From Bryobacteraceae bacterium (GTDB lineage: Bacteria; Acidobacteriota; Terriglobia; Bryobacterales; Bryobacteraceae): DNA of 64,000 nucleotides. Shown here piece after piece: positions 61,633-64,000 of the stretch; position 1 is the stretch's first letter; each line of letters starts with the position of its first letter. The stretch covers positions 372,001 through 436,000 of the forward strand of contig JAHCHE010000001.1 in the NCBI GenBank assembly GCA_026129905.1, written 5' to 3'. The notes beneath the pieces were generated by a model. That model was given only the letters and a program-made list of their open reading frames with translations, did no database searches and was not told the origin of the DNA. The position numbers and the translations under genes were made by a program.

Positions 61633-62117
61633 ACCTCTGGGCCACGTTCCGGTACGCGCTTTCCTATCCGGACGAAAGCCGGCTCGAAGGCTTCCGGCCG
61701 CTGCTAGCCGGCGTGCCGCCGACGCTCGAAGAGTTGCGCGTGCTCTACGTCCGCTTGTTTGAGGCGGGCGCGCCGCACCCGGCCTGTCCGTTGCTGGAAA
61801 GTTTCTATGTCCCCGGCCGGCCGCCCGGCGACATCGTGCTCGAAAACAAGCTGTTCTACAAGCACTTTGGCTTGAGTATCCAGTCGAACGCCGCGCCGGA
61901 TCATCTGCTGACGCAACTGGAATTCCTGGCCTGGCTGGACTACTGCGCGGCATCGGGCAACGAAGGCGTCGAGGCCCTCGCCGCCGCGCGCGCCGACTAC
62001 ATCCAAAGGCATCTCGCGCACCTGCCGGCCGCCGCCCGGCGCGCGCGGGCAGCCGGCGGGGATTGCTACGCGCAGATCCTGGACTCGCTTTGCGAAGCGG
62101 CCGCCGGCCGCGCTTAG
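61614..62117 (+). CDS. TorD/NarJ-like molybdoenzyme maturation chaperone
   Basis: The 167-residue, all-helical, Cys-poor protein has the TorD/DmsD-family pattern: FRYALSYPDESRLEGFRPLL, LRVLYVRLFEAGAPHPACPLLESFY and an acidic-aromatic middle. Such chaperones bind the alpha subunit before Mo cofactor insertion and Tat export. ATG 61614 lies inside the gamma gene by 19 bases; the longer frame to 61506 is a shadow of gamma. It is the last gene of the operon. No terminator is visible before the convergent kinase gene at 62164. Confidence 0.85.
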   Translation: MVHDGVNLWATFRYALSYPDESRLEGFRPLLAGVPPTLEELRVLYVRLFEAGAPHPACPLLESFYVPGRPPGDIVLENKLFYKHFGLSIQSNAAPDHLLTQLEFLAWLDYCAASGNEGVEALAAARADYIQRHLAHLPAAARRARAAGGDCYAQILDSLCEAAAGRA

Positions 62118-62163
62118 CGCCGGAATGCCGGTGGCGACGCCTGTTGTTCGCGACTCACGCGGT

Positions 62164-62706
62164 CTAGCCTGACCTGGCGGCGTCGGCGGGAGAACTTCCC
62201 CGCCCCGCAAGGAAGCTCTCCACCCTGGCGAGGCACTCCTCCGGGGTGAGCGCGTCGGTATCGAGCAGCAGCCCTTCGCGGGTGTATACGAAGTCGCGCG
62301 CCATCTGGCGAACCAGCTCCGGCGTGAGGTTCAGACGCACCGGATCCGGCCCGCGCCGGACGAAACGCCGGACTGCCTCGTCCGGAGAGACCATGCACTC
62401 GATCAGCGCCAGCCGAGCCCCGGTCTTCTCCGCCGCGGCGGCGGCTTCCTGGCGATCTTCGGAAGAGCGGTACTGGGCGTCGAGTATAACGCTCGCGCCG
62501 GAAGCCAGCAGCAACTCGGCGGCCAGGTTCATCGCCCGCAAGGCGATCAGCCGCTCGGCGCGCGTGTGCCTCGGTCCCGGTATCAGCCGGACACGGACGT
62601 GGTCCATGGACAAGTGGGGAATGCCGGTCCTGGCCGACAGCTTCGCCGCAATCGTGGTCTTCCACGAGCAGGCGGATCCGGCGAACAGAATGAGCTTGGG
62701 ATCCAT
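62164..62706 (-). CDS. P-loop kinase (AAA_33/zeta-like) with altered Walker A
   Basis: The 180-residue protein has the fold pattern of small ATP-dependent kinases: LILFAGSACSWKTTIAAKLSA at the N-terminus, a DHVR acidic loop, ILDAQYRSSEDRQ in the Walker B region, and an Arg-rich lid (RRFVRRGPDPVRL). The Walker A GxxxxGKT is changed to GSACSWKT (W15 for Gly), so ATP binding may be impaired; a single base change would restore Gly. Substrate unknown. ATG 62706 is chosen over 62739. It converges on the chaperone gene. Confidence 0.8.
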   Translation of the reverse strand: MDPKLILFAGSACSWKTTIAAKLSARTGIPHLSMDHVRVRLIPGPRHTRAERLIALRAMNLAAELLLASGASVILDAQYRSSEDRQEAAAAAEKTGARLALIECMVSPDEAVRRFVRRGPDPVRLNLTPELVRQMARDFVYTREGLLLDTDALTPEECLARVESFLAGRGSSPADAARSG

Positions 62707-62788
62707 AGGCGAGCTGCAACGATCATACCGCGGCCGCACCCTCCCGATCCCGCCCCAGCCGACCAGCTAACTGGACCTGAAAGTCATA

Positions 62789-62794
62789 TATAAT
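62789..62794 (+). promoter_or_regulatory. Perfect -10 element before the second GltD-like gene
   Basis: TATAAT lies 18 bases before ATG 62813. The predicted start site is about 62801, just before the ribosome site GGGAGG (62804-62809). No good -35 element is seen. The 106-base gap is shared with the divergent kinase. Confidence 0.45.
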
Positions 62795-62812
62795 GGTCTC
62801 GCAGGGAGGCTC

Positions 62813-64000
62813 ATGCCGGCAGAACAGACTGGCTCGCAAGCGCAGAAACCCAGGATCAAAAGGACTCCGAAGGCCCCGCGGCAGGCGGCGCCGTTGCTCG
62901 ACGCGGAATTGCGGAGCAGGACGCCCGCCGAAGTCGCCCTTGGCTTCGATCTGCCGCAGGCGCAGGCCGAGGCGCTGCGCTGCCTGAACTGCAAGGACCC
63001 CAAGTGCCAGGACGCATGCCCCATCCACACCGATATCCGGGGCTTCATCAACTCCATGGTGGAAGGCGACTACAATGCCGCCTACAAGGTGTTGCAGGAG
63101 ACCAACCCGTTTCCCGGCATCTGCGGCCGCGTCTGCCAGAAGGAGCTGTTCTGCGAAAAGCACTGCCTGCTGGGCGTGAAGCTGGAGTCGGTGGCCATCG
63201 GCTCGCTCGAGCGGTTCCTGGCCGACTATCACCGGCTCTCCGGCGAAGCCGATCCGATGCCCGACATCGTCCCCAACGGCCTCAAAGTTGCCTTGGTCGG
63301 CAGCGGCCCCGCGTCCCTGATCTGCGCCAACGACCTGGCGCGGAAGGGCTACAGCATCACCGTCTTCGAAGCGCTGCACGACCTCGGCGGCGTGCTGGCC
63401 TACGGCATTCCGCCGTTCCGCCTGCCGCGGGAAATCATCCGCGAGGAGGTCGAGCGGCTGAAGAACTACGGCGTCGAGTTCCGCACCAACTTCATCGTCG
63501 GCAAAACGGCCACCCTCGACGAGTTGTTCGAACAGGGCTTTGCCGCCGTCTTCCTGGGTACCGGAGCGGGCCTCCCCTGGCTGATGGGCATTCCCGGCGA
63601 AAACCTGATCGGTGTCTACACGGCCAACGAGTTCCTCACGCGCATCAACCTGATGCACGCTTTCGAGTTCCCTAAAGCCGACACGCCGGTTCACGTCGGC
63701 AGGCGCACGGTAGTGATCGGCGGCGGCAACTCCGCCATGGACGCCGCGCGCTGGGCCAAGCGCATGGGCAGCGACGTGACCATCCTCTACCGCCGGGGCC
63801 GCGTGGAACTGAAGGCGCGGGCCGAGGAGATTGAGCACGCCGAGGAAGAGGGCATCGTCTTCGAGTTCCTCGCCGCCCCGGTCCGGCTGTTCGGCGACGA
63901 CAAGGGCGTCGTCAAGGAGATGGAGTGCATCCGGATGGAGTTGGGCGAACCGGACGAATCCGGCCGCCGCAGTCCGAAACCCCTCCCCGGCTCCGAATAC
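62813..64000 (+). CDS. GltD/SudA-like NADPH oxidoreductase, 3' part outside window
   Basis: The frame is open from ATG 62813 to the end (396 codons). It has the N-terminal Cys-rich domain (CLNCKDPKCQDACPIHTDIRGFI; ICGRVCQKELFCEKHC), an FAD motif (VALVGSGPASLICANDLARKGY), the GGVLAYGIPPFRLPREI segment and an NADP-binding motif (VVIGGGNSAMDAARWAKRMG). This is the glutamate synthase small subunit/NfnL (SudA) family, which transfers electrons from NADPH. A preceding Lys/Pro-rich tail of about 35 residues is unusual. The rest of the gene and its partner lie beyond the window. It is a paralogue of the protein at 51862. Confidence 0.92.
   Translation, partial: MPAEQTGSQAQKPRIKRTPKAPRQAAPLLDAELRSRTPAEVALGFDLPQAQAEALRCLNCKDPKCQDACPIHTDIRGFINSMVEGDYNAAYKVLQETNPFPGICGRVCQKELFCEKHCLLGVKLESVAIGSLERFLADYHRLSGEADPMPDIVPNGLKVALVGSGPASLICANDLARKGYSITVFEALHDLGGVLAYGIPPFRLPREIIREEVERLKNYGVEFRTNFIVGKTATLDELFEQGFAAVFLGTGAGLPWLMGIPGENLIGVYTANEFLTRINLMHAFEFPKADTPVHVGRRTVVIGGGNSAMDAARWAKRMGSDVTILYRRGRVELKARAEEIEHAEEEGIVFEFLAAPVRLFGDDKGVVKEMECIRMELGEPDESGRRSPKPLPGSEY

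Overview
The window is a GC-rich chromosomal segment of a Gram-negative, flagellated bacterium. Several features point to Acidobacteriota, probably near Solibacter/Bryobacter: two von Willebrand A proteins of the type typical of acidobacteria, an LpxI-type lipid A pathway, many small membrane glycosyltransferase genes and very tight gene packing. This placement is an inference from gene content. No rRNA, tRNA, CRISPR array, transposase or prophage gene was seen, and no gene-free gap exceeds 250 bases.

Layout. (1) 1-2662, minus: lipid A start genes fabZ-lpxA-lpxI followed by a Gfo/Idh/MocA oxidoreductase cut by the window edge. (2) 2687-8609, plus: M20 peptidase, PpiD-like foldase, two-domain GT2 glycosyltransferase and a solitary nuoB. 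(3) 8634-27785: a large flagellar locus. flaG-fliS (plus) end in a strong terminator; flgF-flgG-flgA-flgH-flgI-flgJ-flgM run on the minus strand; fliK-flgD-flgE-fliN-fliO-fliP-fliQ-fliR-flhB-flhA-flhF-fliA, a long FliN-like protein and a small membrane HTH protein run on the plus strand. Filament, MS-ring, FliM, stator and chemotaxis genes are not here. (4) 27928-33184: coiled-coil membrane protein, VWA protein, moaC-moeA and an amidase. (5) 33227-44755: a glycoconjugate neighbourhood with three GT39-like membrane glycosyltransferases, a GT1 enzyme, an HPr-kinase-like protein, a nucleotidyltransferase-fold protein and galU, plus rluD and a second VWA protein. (6) 44846-51722: DUF4126, a sugar oxidoreductase, small membrane and four-helix-bundle proteins, an amidohydrolase, a TPR protein and a TIM-barrel isomerase.

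(7) 51804-62117 is the most notable unit: a perfect TGTGA-N6-TCACA palindrome followed by eight tightly packed genes. They encode a flavin/iron-sulfur oxidoreductase, Rieske protein, cytochrome b, hexaheme cytochrome c, a periplasmic NarG-type molybdoenzyme (Tat signal plus lipobox), its four-cluster beta subunit, a heme-b gamma subunit and a TorD/NarJ-like chaperone. Read together, they describe a quinol-oxidising bc-type module wired to a type II DMSO-reductase-family enzyme facing the periplasm. The substrate cannot be told from sequence. The molybdenum cofactor genes moaC and moeA lie about 20 kb away. (8) 62164-64000: a P-loop kinase with an altered Walker A motif, and a GltD/SudA-like oxidoreductase running off the end.

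Several genes carry a good -10 element only 2-13 bases before the start codon, sometimes shared by a divergent pair, which suggests leaderless or near-leaderless transcription.
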